A stretch of DNA of 64,000 bases from Apostichopus japonicus (GCF_037975245.1 NC_092563.1:20795594-20859593); one strand, 5' to 3'. Shown: positions 12,164 through 26,700, counted from the stretch's first letter. Translations and numbers: made by a program. The notes: generated from the sequence alone by a model not told the origin.

Positions 12164-15100
12164 TTATTGATTTGTTCTTGTATCCTTTCTCGTGAGCATA
12201 CTCAGTCATATATCGATTTTGAAGTTCAAGGCAAGTATAATCAACGCAAGTAAAATAATGAATCAATAGTTTACCAGGGGGAACTTGGAAGTGAGGTAGA
12301 TGGCTGGTCTCATGATAGAAGAGAGGGTAACCAAGGGCTGCAAGGGGAGCGAAAGAAAGGCGAATATAAGCTGAGAGTTGATTTCGCTTTATGTGTTTAT
12401 AGCTTGTGATGAAAATCATTCGAAGAGATGTCAGCGATTCATTCTGAGGCTGTAGCTCCATTAGTTCAAATATACTTTGATGCATTTTACCAAAAGCAAA
12501 CGAAGAAGAAGAAGAAGAATAAAGATCTCATTTGTAATTACCGAAAAGTTATCTTAAGGCTTAAACGTTGGAGGTGCTTAAATCAAAGCGACTTTAGTCG
12601 TTATTGTTTACCGTTGGTAGTATTCATACAATTTAACGTGGTTTCTCATTTATCTTTAGTTACTTTATTTCTCTTATTGTCAGTATTTCTACCTTCTGTT
12701 TTAAATCTCTTTCATTTGCTTCCTTTCTTGGTGTATCTTACCGTCTTAACTTGATTTTTACTACAAAATTCTTTTTTATTTGTCTTTGAAACTGAGGGCC
12801 TCGGGGAAGATAAGCTCTGGCTTACCGGGTCACCCTCAATTTAATATATTTTAAATAAAATAAAATAGTCTTCCAGGAAAACAAATCTATCTCAAACAGT
12901 TGATAGTCCTGGTTTAACCCACTCACAGGGTGTCTTATTAGTTGTCACCCTCTGAGCTTCAAGGGGTCAACATGTAATCTCAAATGGTGAAAAATTGTCT
13001 CAAGGAATCAACAGGTTATCTCAAGTTGACCCAAAATTGGATCGCAAAATATTCGATTGCTTGGGTCCGGCGGACGCAAACTTTCTCTGAATAAGTGAGT
13101 TAACTTAAAACATTGTCATGAAAATCAAAAACATATCCTGCTGAATTTGGTGATGTCGTCACTAACGGTTCACTCTACTGTTGCCAGCTGCATTATTTTA
13201 AGTATTTGTCAAATTTAAAACCTTCATACTTTACCATACTACAAAATGCTATATAGAAGTGATTATTGACCTTAAGATGCAGGAAATCTCCAACATTTTC
13301 GTTAAGCAAAACAACTTCAGGCGTCGCTGTATATCATCCCTTCAATCATATTGCTCCAAATTCGACAGGTTGGATAGGGTCAGTCATATGGGGTGTTCAG
13401 ATGTTCTCATCTCCGCTGGGAACATTTCTGGAATCCTGTTTCACACACCGTCCAGCTCTTATCCTCGTCATCATCGTAGCGTCTGGTGCAATATTCGTCT
13501 CGTCATTTGCGCAATCGGTCCAACAACTCTTTGTAACGTTGGGCGCCATTTATGGTCTCGCCCTAGGGACATCTTGGTTCATCATGCTGTGCGTGATAGT
13601 TCAATACTATCCTACCAAGAATACAGTTCGTGCTATATCTTTTGCCACGTTGGGAGGAACAATTGGTGAGCAAAATTTACTGATTTTTAGGACATGCCAT
13701 CCATGTACACATTTTCCAAATGATGCAAATTATCAATATCTTTAAATGTGAAATGGTGTGAACGGCCGTTTACTATGCTTTCTCCATTGTTTCACAATAT
13801 TATTGATTGTCGTATGATTAATGTTCGATGCAAAATGTGTCTAGGAGACGAAAGTGACAGAATAGAAGAAACGTTGGCTTAACTAATGTTCATGTAATGA
13901 AACGTATCCTGAACATTAATTACGTATTCGCGTGGTATCTGTACACAATACGTGGATCAAACATTGGGAATTGGTCTTATGGTAGACGCTTCAAGGTTAG
14001 CGCAAAAAAAGATCTCACTTCCTTGAAATGTTAAAAGTGTTAAGAAACAGTTATCAAACTATCAGAACATGATATGACAAAAGAAAATGTATATGGCTTG
14101 CATCATGATGGTAACTTGTAAATGTGTCAGTGTTACAGAAAACAACCATCAGACTGACTTAAAGAAACACATAATAGTTTATTACAACCATTGTTATTCT
14201 TCTCTTTTCAAAAATAGAAAGGAAACAGTAATTGGAAGAGTTTCTAGTAAATTATTGGTTGATTGATTGATTTCATAGTACGATTTTTATTGTTGCTGTT
14301 TCTCTTCCCGACCAACTCAGCTACACTTGTCGGTAGTACACCAGTAAATATGAGCGTAGAGGCCTTTGGGTGGAGAAGAACCCTGCAATTCATCGGTGCA
14401 TTCACACTTATTCTGTCGTTACCACCAGCTGTTTTGATGTTCCCTCCAAAAGACAAAGTTTATGAATCATCACGAAGGGACTTTGAAGATAACATAGAGG
14501 CAATATCAGGAAGCACATCGAATATTCAAATACACCAACAGAAGGTTTGTACCTCAAGAGAAACTAATCTGCATCAAAATGACCGCGACATGCGGGAAGA
14601 CGATAAGTCGAAAGTGGACAGAGGAGATGTCGTGACCACAACCAAGACAATGGCTTCGCGTTTAGAGAGATGGAAGAAGGTTATTTGTGTCGATGCGTGT
14701 CTCTATAGTATCTTTACCGTAACGTGTGCTATGCTATGGGCTGTCTTCTTCATAAACATAGTAAGTTCGAAAGAAAGCTAATTTGTATTATATATATATA
14801 TATATACATCGCCATTTGTCTTACCGAATTGTGATATGCTATTTACACTTTGCCACTGTTGCCTTCTCAAAAGAGCAAAGTTAGTTTTCGAGATGAAAAA
14901 GTGAACGAATCGGACCGGAAAGATCGCTGAAACTGGCGGTTAGAACTCGCATCGTCTACTTGATAAGTTTTTTTTTTCTTATTGTTTTGTTTGAAAAGAA
15001 AAACAGCTTCACACCGCTCCCTCCACCGCCCCCCCCCCCATCTTCCCTGCACCCAGAAACACAATGCAATACAAGTCGCGATCTCATTGCAGTGATGCAA

Positions 15101-17929
15101 TAGTATCGTCGCAACAAGTACAATTGTTTTGTACAGTTTGGTAGAGGACATTTCATTTCCTGCTATCATTGTAAAAATCATCGATCATATCTCATTTAGT
15201 TCATATTTCCAGCTTATATATTCTTTAATATACTTATAACTTATTTGGTACTGAAGTTACTGGCTCTAACCGGGTAGATTCATCTTAAATTTTATTTCTA
15301 GAGAACAAGGATATGACATGAAATGCAGATACAACCACCAATGAAGCAAATATGTGTGTTTACTCAATCGACCGTGGCAGGTTCCGATGAACAAGGTATG
15401 TCTCTATAGGAACTACCGTCTGCGCAACTAGCGACATATTCGCGAATCTGCGCCAGTCACGTGACGGTGGTATTAGAAGTCGATGGTACCAATTGGCATA
15501 TCACAGAGGGAAACTTAACCGAGTTACGGTACCTATAGAAGGCGATTGATGCAGGTTTGAAAGATTCCCGTCTATTGGATAAAACAAGTGACGGGTCAAT
15601 CTAACAAACAATTGCAAGATGTGGTTAAAATGTCTTCGTTAAAATTGCTTGTTCAACGTGGAGAGATCTCTACACGTGCATGGAATGTTTGCGTTAGTAA
15701 TTCCAGCATTTCCAACCTGTTGCTTGCAAATGCCGTGCTAAAATTTTGAATCTTGAAAATGAAATTGACGAAATCTGCTATTTTGCAAAACATGAGCATC
15801 AAAAGGTTGATTTTGGCATCGTCCTTCTATGACGTATGGTTGGACACTACATACGACCACAAGCTTCCGTCAGAGAAACACCATGATAGGAAGCAACGGA
15901 GAGGCGAGAATCTGACATCTCCTGGCTGCATGGCGTAATATGGTGGATACCAAACGAGGGCCGTGAAATTCTTAGAACCTGTCTGTAAGGGAAGCCTCTC
16001 TCTCCCCCCTCTCTCTCTCCACCTCTCTCTCTCAGACTGTTTGAGGGCACGGACGATATATATAACGATGTTTTGTGGGAAACTAATTCCCTTCTATACT
16101 TTTCACTTCTGTATCTTCCAGATCAGTTACTATGAGAGTGTCGGTATAACTTCACATCAAGGTGCTATGCTTTTGACAATTACCGCCACGTTTGAAATGG
16201 TTACCAAGGTAACACTTGTTGTAATTGGAGAGAGGTTCCCGTTCAAGAAAACGTACCTTCTGTTGACTAAGGTCATCGGGATGATTGGGCTTTCATTGAC
16301 AATGGTTGTCGCGACCACCTTTCCACAGTTCGTCGTATTGAGTTGTGGTAAGTTTCAGTTACACAATTTTCATTTACTTTCAACTAATTCGTATAGCGTT
16401 ATCGTATGCGTACTAGAGAGAGTTAGACAGGGACGTAATGTTTCAAGACATTTTCCTACCGATATAAGGATATTATCGATTTCTGAATCTTTTACAAAGG
16501 ATATGTATGACACGGGAATATGTTGGCGTCTATTCCAGTGTAGGCCAGATCATATAAGCTGTGTGCGTTGAGTTCAAAGACTCAAGAGAACAAGAAAGAA
16601 AACCCCTGCCGCTACCTAAATCAATCAGGAGAAATTAACAACTCATCCCCCCCCCCACCTACCCCTCACCTTTGAAATCCTTTGCAAGCCATGCACTGTC
16701 ACTAGCATAATATTAACTCGTTAATACTATTCGTACTGTCACTGTGGTCATGCATGTCATTACTATATTATGTGTTGATGCAATGAGAAATGTTCTCGAA
16801 TGACATACACATGTGTTATAATATCGAAGCCAAAGAGTGTCTGAAGATATACCATGCATTTCCCTTCTCGTGAACAGTACTACTGAATAGGAATGTGAAA
16901 CCAAATGGGCAAGTATATGATTCTTATTTCTTGCAGTGACCGGTATTCTCCGGGCGGCCTTTAACGTTCTTTTGTATCCTTGTAGTATTGAAACCCTAGG
17001 ACAGAGTTGCAGCGATGAGGTGATAACTTTAACATCAATATCCAGAGGAATAGGGTTTCTTACAGGAACCATCCCAGCTGGTAAATAAAAGTTACTCCAA
17101 TCAGTCTGCACTTTCTCAAAGCTATTGAACTGGCTGTGCTTGTGGCTTTAAGTATTTTTTGCTTTGTAAAATAATTTAGTAATAATTGTAATTCCTAATC
17201 TTTCATTTGTTGTTCTTTATCTCTGGTTTATTGTTTATGCGAAGTGAGTAGCGGGTGTATCGTCCAAATAACCTTTGTCTTCCCAACTTCCATATAAATT
17301 CATTTAGAGCTATACGTATTGCATCGGGGATATTCTTGTTTGTGTCATTCTGAACACCAAGCGATGTAATATATCTCCATATCGGATAGCTCGCAGGTGT
17401 AATTAAAAGGTATATCCAGTCACTCACAGGCAAGAAATACAGAATAGTTGTTATCCCACAAGTGTGTTGTAATGATAATCCTATAAATGTGGGCAAAACA
17501 TTCATGGCCCAGCGTGTGGTGGGTAAAGTAAGTGATTATGTTTCCATGTGGCTGGTCGTTTCCCTTCAGCTTACCACCAGGTTGTAGCAAATTCACCATG
17601 AAACCTTTAATAATGCAATATTCGCCGATTCAACGAGCTAATCCATCGTTTCGCTCTCATTTGCAGGTGCTATCTACGATAAGTTTGGGTCATATAGGGT
17701 TTCATTCCTCATCGTAGCAACCACTTCACTTGTTTCTGCTCTGTCGTTGTCGATGGTCCTCCTGCGTCAGAAACTTGTGAGAAGACGCTCTAAAGTATCA
17801 ACAGGACCGCGTCAATGTAACGAATCGAAGAAGAATTTGGACCTACGTGTGTCTACCGAAACATCTGTGTATAGTAAACCAAAGACACAAGATGATAAGT
17901 ATATTCCAGAACGTGTGGAGATCATCTAG
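11810..17929 (+). CDS. SLC16/monocarboxylate-transporter-like membrane transporter (MFS), complete, six exons
   Basis: Exons 11810-11969, 13369-13665, 14321-14760, 16122-16347, 16937-17080 and 17667-17929 join in frame into 509 codons plus stop, all with GT/AG borders. The N-terminus has RWGWVV at residues 12-17, matching the SLC16 signature in the first helix, then a GWIGS motif opening helix 2. The helix 4-5 region reads YYPTKNTVRAISFATLGG, like the second SLC16 signature. FGWRRTLQF precedes helix 6. A hydrophilic, charged loop at about residues 195-270 separates the two six-helix halves, as is usual in this family. The C-terminal half includes RAAFNVLLYP, GFLTGTIPAG and IYDKFGSY, and the cytoplasmic tail is about 60 residues. 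The family moves monocarboxylates or related solutes across the plasma membrane; the substrate cannot be told here. A second in-frame acceptor at 13321 would add 16 residues before GWIGS, but the shorter form fits the family better. Confidence 0.92.
12022..12118 (-). mobile_element. tRNA-derived SINE, truncated head (in intron 1 of the SLC16-like gene)
   Basis: On the minus strand the T-arm of a tRNA-like head (GGGTTCGAATCCC) is followed by a body with CTGGAAG, CACTGTTCTGGG and CCAACTCACTGC, and an AATTATATAAATA tail. The head is cut at the anticodon region, where a TA microsatellite begins (12120). The same sequence occurs at 34500-34655 and 44868-44993. Confidence 0.75.
12120..12158. repeat. 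TA microsatellite abutting the SINE head
   Basis: An AT dinucleotide run begins exactly where the tRNA-like head stops. Confidence 0.95.
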
Positions 17930-17999
17930 ATATTCATCTCCTGGGATAAGCCGAACAATGGCATGACAAGTGATGACATATATTATGGCACTAAAGATA

Positions 18000-20900
18000 T
18001 ACCGTAGTTAGTATTTCCTGGTCAGTAATCGTAAAGAAAGATACTCTTTAGAGATCTGCATTACTACTGACTGATACAAATTAAACAGATTTCGTTGTAG
18101 AAATGTGTAACATCATCTTTAATAAGATATTCCGATTCATCAAATTGTATATTTGAATGAAGATCGTTCCTCCCTTCCGTGTAGTGTTGGGGGTTTATAG
18201 GGACTCCAATTTATTATATGGAAAACATGATATTTTATCCCCGACCTTATGTCCCCATCCACAGTCGCTACGCCTCAACTACTGTCCTTAAATAGTAGCA
18301 ACTGTGTGTCGCGCATATCAATTTCAACATATTTTTCTTATTAGAAGCGCCTATTCGTCAACACACGTAATCGGCGAAGCAAGATGTAGTTGTTAGCCTG
18401 AACTCTTATCTATAAACTTATAGGCAATAGCAGAAAACATGGTCAACAGTACTGCAATTGTTTATACTTATGTTTGTCCTATCTATCTTGAGTTAAATTG
18501 GGTGTAACATTACGCTATAGTTTCGACTCCAATTTGCCACAATGAATCTATAGTAAAGCCAGGGAGCTGCTACTAGCAGCTCCCTGGTAAAGCATTGGCT
18601 TATGTCGGCGTACGTCTTGCAAAATCGTGAAGTTACAGAGGGTCTCTTAAACCAGGTATCTGTCACGTGTCTGTTCTCCGGTTGAATAACCATTGTTGTA
18701 TCTATGCAGAATCACCGAGACGGATTCCTTTTCTAGCTGTTGAGACTGCAGGTCTGAGTGTCTTGGACCAAAACGTATTCCTTGTTAAATTTGATGTTGT
18801 AAACAATTTAAAGTACTAAGAGGCTCGCTGATAGCTTATATCTATAGTTACATAGTTATAGAAGAAACTTATTAGAGTGTTTGCTTCAAATACAAGTGCT
18901 GTCAATGTGTTGTTTGCGGTGTGGTTTTTAATGTGTACTTAGTGTGTAGATTCACCATCTCTATTTATAGAACCTTGACATAAACTCCCAAATGGTCAAC
19001 TGAAAATAAACAAAAATAAGAATAATGCTAACACACAAGGCTCAGTAAGATTTGCATGCGTGCTGGCGTGTGTGTGCGTGTGTGTGTGTATGTGATGGCT
19101 AGCTTGTATATCTCCACTACCACATGCTGAATTAATGTCATACTTGGTTAGTTCATTCCCTGTGATTTGTAAATGTGCCCTAATGTTTGTGGTTCCTATC
19201 TAAAGAATACCAATGAGTAGACTGGGTTCAACATAAAATTCTTAAAATGTTAATATATCAGCAACCGTATGTCCGATTTAGTTCTTACTCGGTATGGTGA
19301 TGTAACTATTACATTAAGTGCATGTTCTTTGTAACAACAATTTCCCCCATAGATGTTCATGGTGGGTGGGTTTTGGGGGGAAATCGTCAAAACCAGCTTG
19401 CCAACACGATATCTCAACAAACACAGGTTGAATCAATGTGATACTTGGTAAATAGATGCCACATGATGAGTAGATGTGCCATATTGTTCTTGGTTCTCAT
19501 CTCATATAAATATTGATAAATGGACGGGGCTTAACGTTTAACTTGGTTCATACTAGTATGGTGATGTTAGCACATAGTAAGCACATCTTCAACTTTATGC
19601 CATGAATTTTCATCAAATTGCAAGAAATGGATTTTGAACACGGGACAAGAACCAAATGTTCCATGTTATTCATCTTTGACATATTAGGTTTGTCACATTA
19701 CATTCATACAATCAACCATGTTAGTTTTTGTGTGCACATCATAAAAATATTAATCAGTCAACATAAATTCTTAATCAGTTATCTCTGAAACAGTGTTCGT
19801 TTTCTGATTATTGCCAGCTCGTGTGCAAACAACGAACCAACAAAACACGAAATTGTATCACAACTGAACAGACATGACGAATTCTGCAAAGCTTGGTACA
19901 AGGTGCTATATATAGATAACATGTGATAGTTTCCATTATGCCATCACCAAGGGGAAGGACATAGAACATGCCTCATGCGCAGGGGCGTCACAGAGCTTCG
20001 AGTACGGAGATGGAGTGATGACTTGCAACATTTTTACCCGTTTGTCCGAAAGAAAGTTTCAAATTTCTCGACAACGCAACAACGTTCAAGACGACGTCTT
20101 CTTGAGCGTCATGAACGTTGACACCACATGATGAACAACTCAACGATAAAGTGATCCATTTTTACTTCGTTATACCTGTGGCTCTTTAATCCGTCGAAAT
20201 TTCGATCTTCTTATGAACAGTTTGTCCAAACGAAATTCAACCGAAAATTGAAATTTCGAGATGTAAGGTCGAGACTTTGACGGAAAGCATCGAGATAAAG
20301 CGTCGTAATTTTCAGATAAAACGTCAAACAGCCAATCGAAATGTCGACATTACAGTCGTCTATTTTATTGTATTGCCAATGTTCCTTGTGGGCCACCGTA
20401 GCATCTGCAAAACAGAACGAGAGACAAAAAGAAGAAGCAGAGTTCGGTACGGGGTCTACGGACCAGAACCTAACCGACTTTAAGATGTTAGGATCTTCAG
20501 TATTTTAGATTCAGCCTAGTGTGTGACGGAACATAACATTGTGGAATCTTTACAGAATATAATAATTCTTGCTAAATAACTTGGGGTTGCATTTTTCGAC
20601 ATTTATCTCGTTCATGTTGCTGGTTGTCTACGTAAACCGATACTCTTAGACAATGTCGATGAAAAACGACCAACATTTACAATATACAGAGCGAGGTGCT
20701 TTTGTTACAATCCTCTCTTTTGGTTCCGTCTCATGGAATTTTATTAGTTAGAAAGAGGTTCGTAGAGTATACGAATTTCGTCTCAGTATTTGAAAGGAAA
20801 TTAAAGTATACATATCGAAGTACTGGCTCAAAGACATTGAAGACTCGCCTTAAACCGCGTGCCGCCCTCTGAAAAAGTTAACTTTCCGTTGCTTGTAAGT

Positions 20901-22900
20901 GAAGTTTTTTTCTTGTTGCTACAAAATGCAGACAGTAATGAACGTGATACCTTGTTATCTTTTATCTGGATCTGAGATATCCATCGCTGTTATGTACACT
21001 GTTGTGGGTATTGACCGTAGCTGCATGTATTGACTGTGCACTAAAGTGTCTAATTACCGACGACGGTATAGCAAGCTTTGCGTGTATTTTCTGGCATCGA
21101 TGGTGGCGTCTAACACTTCTGTTACACCTCATTCGGAACTAGGTCACATTACCGGCATCTTTGTGCGCGAGTCTTCACTCTCTTTAATTTTTTAACCATT
21201 TACATACTGTAAAAAACTTAATGTTGATGTTTGTAGATCATTCAAGCACAATACTTGTAGTCTATGTTGTATTTTAATGCTACATTATATTGTTTCCAAG
21301 AAATGATTCTTTAAACATCTGAGATGTCCACTAATTTATTGAGTGGCTGGACTACTAAGTCTAACATATAACCGTTAGTTCGTCGGGTTCAACACAAGAA
21401 ATCCATAGGAAAGCATAAGACTTTTATGGCCTCAAACAAATTTTTACCATGCAATAGCAATTTGCTAAGGAAAACATATAGTGTTGCATGCTATCGAAGA
21501 GTGTCCTGGTGTTCATATGACTTTAAAGGAACTTGTTTTGTGTGAGTAGGTAGAATTAACATCATGGATAAACATTAACATATAAATCCTGGACTGAGTG
21601 TAGCCGACATTAGCATATTGAATTGTACAAGAGCATTCCAGATAGCTAGCATATTTCAAAAGTTTGATATCCTCAAAAACGGAATAGCCATAGAAACATT
21701 ATTGGCGCTCATATAGTTTTCTTTTTTCTGAGACCTTGATTTATCAAGAATTACTGCTGACTATAAAGACATCCTCACAAGAGTGAATGTACATTTCTGC
21801 CTCACGGAATACTGCTTGCATGGGTAGAGTTAAGTTAAGTCGAACAAAGATCACATTCAACAGAAAAATACTTATATTAAAGTACCATACCGACACCTAG
21901 CCAATTTGCCCCATATTCAGTACATGCACATTTGAAGTTTTTTTTTTATAATTTTGGGAATCTCATTAAGTATGTGCAGACTATGACGTGGAGTGTTGGG
22001 CTCATGAATATTTCTTATTTTAGCCCTTAATTATAGTTAACCCATAATTACAAGCCAACTAACTATGGAGCGCGGGGAACGAATTCCTCTCCATTTTACT
22101 GCTCACTCACACATTTATTTCAACATCTTAAGAGGGACCTGGGAGAAATGGGTAGCTTTTATGTATGCCAGTTATAGCCATTTTTTTGTTGATATATTTG
22201 CTTGCCGTAAATTAATTGAATCGAAAATATTCGAAACTTCTACAGGTTTACGTTGTAGTGAAATAATCGGCATACAGTTAAGCTGCCTAACAACACACCA
22301 CCATTTATAGTACAATTTTGTCGTGATGCATCCATACGCGTACGGCAAAACCTACCAGTAGATTCTGTTTTCATTATCAATAAAACTGTGCACTACTAAT
22401 GCACAAACAGGTGTATTATTATTTATAGAAGTTCATATATTCATAATGTATTAATATGTTGAACAGACTGCTACAAGAAACATGCCGGCATGCATAGACC
22501 ATTACATCTTCCATCGACCAGGAAAAGTGATCAAGATAGTTATTAAAAACCCGAGTTACTCACGTGGTGCTAGAAAACCTTTACTACTGCTTTTCGTATT
22601 CCACTTGAAATTTGTATGTGTCTAAATGAAGAGTGTCCCTTATTTTAACTACTCTAGGTGTGTGTGTGTGTGTATTCGGGTGGGGTGGGAGTGGGGGTGG
22701 GGATTGGAGAACGGGGAGATGGGCTTCGATTGGTGCTTATGTTCCTCCTCAATAAAGGGATATCATTTATTTATCTACCAATTTCTCCCGACTCCTTCCA
22801 CTGATGCGCATATTTCACGTGTTGTCGTTGCCACTGACACTAACAACCATACAACGTCGATTCCCCCGGCTTCAAAACCGCGCTCCATCATTATGTAGTC
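18000..22900. other. Intergenic region, no gene recognised
   Basis: This holds no exon I can support, only short open frames with no family features. It includes a TG-rich stretch near 19067-19091 and a perfect hairpin at 18559-18587 (listed separately). The 3' UTR of the SLC16-like gene must lie in its first part, but no strong AATAAA is close to the stop codon. Confidence 0.5.
18559..18587. repeat. Perfect 14-bp-arm hairpin (family member 1)
   Basis: CCAGGGAGCTGCTA is followed by one base and then its exact reverse complement. A second hairpin at 40535-40565 has the same arm with C/T changes mirrored by A/G changes on the other arm. Confidence 0.7.
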
Positions 22901-22904
22901 TACC

Positions 22905-23430
22905 ATATATAGCCTACCTCAGTTCGATAGGGTAGCATACGCCTTTTAAATGACCCATTGACGTGCACACTAAATCATAAAAGTAATGTGGCCTTCAAGT
23001 CTAGATAGAAGTTCTCACTTGTTAAACCCTACTCATCACCGTATAGCTGACAAGTTGGCCTTTCATGGCACCATCAATTTTCCGTACCATGACCATGCAG
23101 ATTTTTTGCTATGAGAGCCGGAAGTTTTCTTCACTTGCAAACAAACCTCTTTGCTCAGTAGTAAACAATTTCCTTACTCTGCTCCTGCATGGGAGGCCTA
23201 AAGTGGTCTAAAAGTGCACCACATATACTTTCGTTCAGGCCCTTCTGTATGCAAGCCACAATAAACCAGATCATAATTGATAACATATCAAAAAAGATGT
23301 TCTCCTGCTGCTTTTTGGCACTTTACTGACATAGGGGAACACTTGGGGTGAATTGCTAAAGACTATAATAGGAATATATGCCATCATAGATACTCGATTG
23401 CTGTGACGAAAACCGTTGCAAGTCGAGAGC
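22905..23430 (+). repeat. Dispersed repeat, unclassified, copy 1
   Basis: This matches 45355-45885 in inverted orientation. Shared stretches include TAGCTGACAAGTTGGCCTTT, GTTTTCACT/CTTCACTTG, TAGTAAACAA and AGATGTTCTCCTGCTGCTTT. No coding frame is conserved, so its class cannot be told. Confidence 0.65.
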
Positions 23431-23705
23431 TATAACTGCCCTAGTCTATGATATGAGCTAAACCCTATTACCAATCTAACGCTAAATCAGAAAAAAAGTA
23501 GAGCCTTTTACAATCGTCACGCCTGATTTTCTAAAAAGAAAAAAATGCTGGCACTATATCTTTTCCTTCGAACGTGCGCATATAGTTATGGCTATGATAA
23601 AGAACGAATGAAAATGTCAGCCTATTACCAATATATTCTATACTGCTTTCTGTACTATAGACCCCTACCCGGCACATAATAGAAGTTTCACGTCTATTTA
23701 TACAC

Positions 23706-23711
<6 letters not shown>

Positions 23712-23744
<33 letters not shown>
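23712..23744. repeat. TA-rich microsatellite
   Basis: A short run of TA with TGTATA interruptions lies between unrelated flanks. Confidence 0.9.
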
Positions 23745-23749
23745 ATTGA

Positions 23750-26700
23750 AGTAGGAAGAATGACGTCATGCGTCATGCGCATACTGAAGGCACCCATCCA
23801 ACTGGTGGCGCTTTGCTTGTACGGCAAGAAAGTGCCGGCGTGTAATACAAACACTACGTCTTTGACATAACTAAATTGATAAAGATGACCTAAATCACTC
23901 GAAATGGTGATATCGTGTGCCTCATTTGGGTGCCAATATCGTCAAATGTGGCAATGGACTGCAGTTGCACAGGTAATTCTTGGGAAGCGATAGTAGAAGC
24001 AATTACATATGAATCTTATTAATTAACTAATGTCGTCTGCACAGATCAATGCTGTATTGTTATTCACTGGACCTTGGATATAGTTAGCCTAGGCCCCTAG
24101 ACCGGCTGCGATATGACTATGGCCTAATGACAACAATTATCACCACCTCATTTTTTCTTAAAACTGTAACCCTAACGATAGATCCACATGCCATAAAAAC
24201 ATGGGATGACGGTTATGATATCCTACAAGCAAGAAAGATTGTTTGACATGTGCCTCTCAAGTACCGGAAATGACATTAAAAGTTGAATAAGACACTCCAC
24301 TTGCTCGATTCATTAGATGTACAATTTTTTTCTGCACCTATACAGTATGGGGTGTATCACGGCTGAAGATAACAATTGAGTATGCATATTAGAATAACAA
24401 GGCAATTGTGGCTATATGAATTTCTATTAATTTTGATATTGACAGTATGATAAAGTGTCATATGGGCGCAGTGTTCATTGTGCTGAAATAATAGCTTGAT
24501 CGAAAGTTTTCCTCAAAGACTCTGCTAATGGGGTGACTTGCAGTCACTTGAGCGCTTAGGAATGTTTGCGAATAGAGCAACTTCCTTGTCCAAAATTGCT
24601 AGGGTTGATCCAGTTTTCCAAGTCCCATAACAAAAACAACACAATGTATTATACATCATTGGAAAGGTACAAGTGTAAAGATTCAATGTAAAATTATTTG
24701 ATCGAATTAGAGGATGTCGAAATACAATCAGCTATGCATTTTAAGGAACTAAGCAGTAACTCCTTAAACCTTGCAATGGGTTCGCACTTGCTCACACTGA
24801 TCAGTTTTGAAATTGATCCAATGTTATCTTTAAATGTTATTAATTAAGTTAATCAATGGTCTAACATAGTTCAATCACATGATTTAAATCTTCGATCAGG
24901 TTTTAATGCCAAGGGAATCCAGACCTATTTCATAAAAATATTATTTTTCATGGCTCCCATAAAAATAATTAATGACAAAAACCAGCATACATATATGTGC
25001 AAAAAAAAATTGGTTTCATACTGGGTATCATGTCCAAATTAAACCTCTCGATTGTATTCAGTTTACATACTTTTAAAAATGACCATCTGTTTGCAGTAAT
25101 TTGGTGTAAGTAAGTAACATGAAAATGCATAAGACTAATATTCAACAGGCACTAGACACCAATGACACTAAATTGTCTTCATGTTGATGAGATGCAAAAC
25201 ACAACTGAAAACAGTGAACAAGTATAATTCCTACCAAGTGAACATGTCGGTAGAATTACGCTTCTTTACTTTGTGAATTTAGGAGAGAGGCGTGATGGAT
25301 GTAACCAGAGGAGGGGGTCAATGGGAGTGAAGTTCTAAAATATTGTCAGTTTGTAGGTTAGCTAGGTGAATGGAAAGGTGCAATAGTAGCATTGAGACAG
25401 GTAGGAGAGGAGCGCAGTACATTCCAAAAATATCAAGAAGCCTGATTATGTTCACAATTAGGGGGTCAATCAAGCTGCTGTCCTATTTTCTAAACCATAA
25501 AAGTGAATTGAATTGTTAAATTACATGTCTGTTGGACACAAAGAGTGTGACCATGGCCTTCAGTATGTGTCAGTCCTTGTAACAATTGTAGTCATTGAGC
25601 AGTGAGATGCATTGATCTCTGAAGAGGGGGGTGGGGAGGATGGGGGAAGAAACTTCAGTGAATGTTATTTTACTGTGTCAAATTTACAGCAATTTCACAA
25701 ATCTTTTCTTGCAGATGAAATGAAGAACTTGGCATTTTCTCTTGTCACTCTGTTGTGTTGGGGAAGGTCAACATCGAAGGGTGCATAGCACTGCATACAA
25801 TATTGCAACCTCCTTGAAATCATTAATAGATGTAAATCAAGTAAGTTTTATTGTTTAGCTTAATGTTTGATTTACATGGCATTGTGTTAGCTGATAGCCC
25901 ACTGATTACAGTACAAGCATGCCAAAATACCTGGAGGAGGTGAACAATTGAGATAGGCTTCTAAGTAAAACAGCTTTGCAGTAGAAGAATATCTCTGGGT
26001 TGAACGATGCACATCAAGAATGTGATTGTAGCTGTACATGAGGGGGAACATTTGCAATCCATCACTCTGTCCAAAATTGAAGAAAAAAACCTGCTTGTTC
26101 AACTTCAATGAAACTTGGACAGAGATGACCTGTGATGAAGAGACATATAGAGGTGTTTAGGAATGTTATGTGCAAGGTCATGTAGGGGTCAGTCTAGTTA
26201 ATTCTTTGGAAATGCTTCTCGGTCCACGGACAGACATGTGGATGTATTCAAAAGTGATCATAATTATTGTCAAGAATGAAGATGGTCATACGGGTTGGGA
26301 GTTTCAGAACTTTTCATGTTGAACGACACTTCGGTCTATTTGTTAACTGTTAGTTCAAAATCTTTTCAAATTAATCTTTCTTGTGATTATTATAAGCTAC
26401 AAATTACAATTTTTTATTTGAGTTAAAATAGTTGGCACAAGAATGTGAGGTCAAAGGAGGATGAATAAATCATTAATGGTATCGTTGGTAACCTAATTAT
26501 TGTCTTGCAGGCCTTGCTATGATTTAATACTTAATGGTTAAAGATGTTCGGTTTACCAGTGCGAAGTGGTAAAATATATTGGTAATTAAAATCAGAATAT
26601 AAATTAATTACCAATAATTAAATTAAAAAATAAATTTGGTAAAAGGTCATCAAAGGTAATATCAACAACAATGTTAATATAAATATGTTAAGACCTTCCT

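Noticed and set aside
16713-17111. 132-codon minus-strand frame
   Set aside because: Lies antisense to exon 5 of the transporter and has no features of its own.
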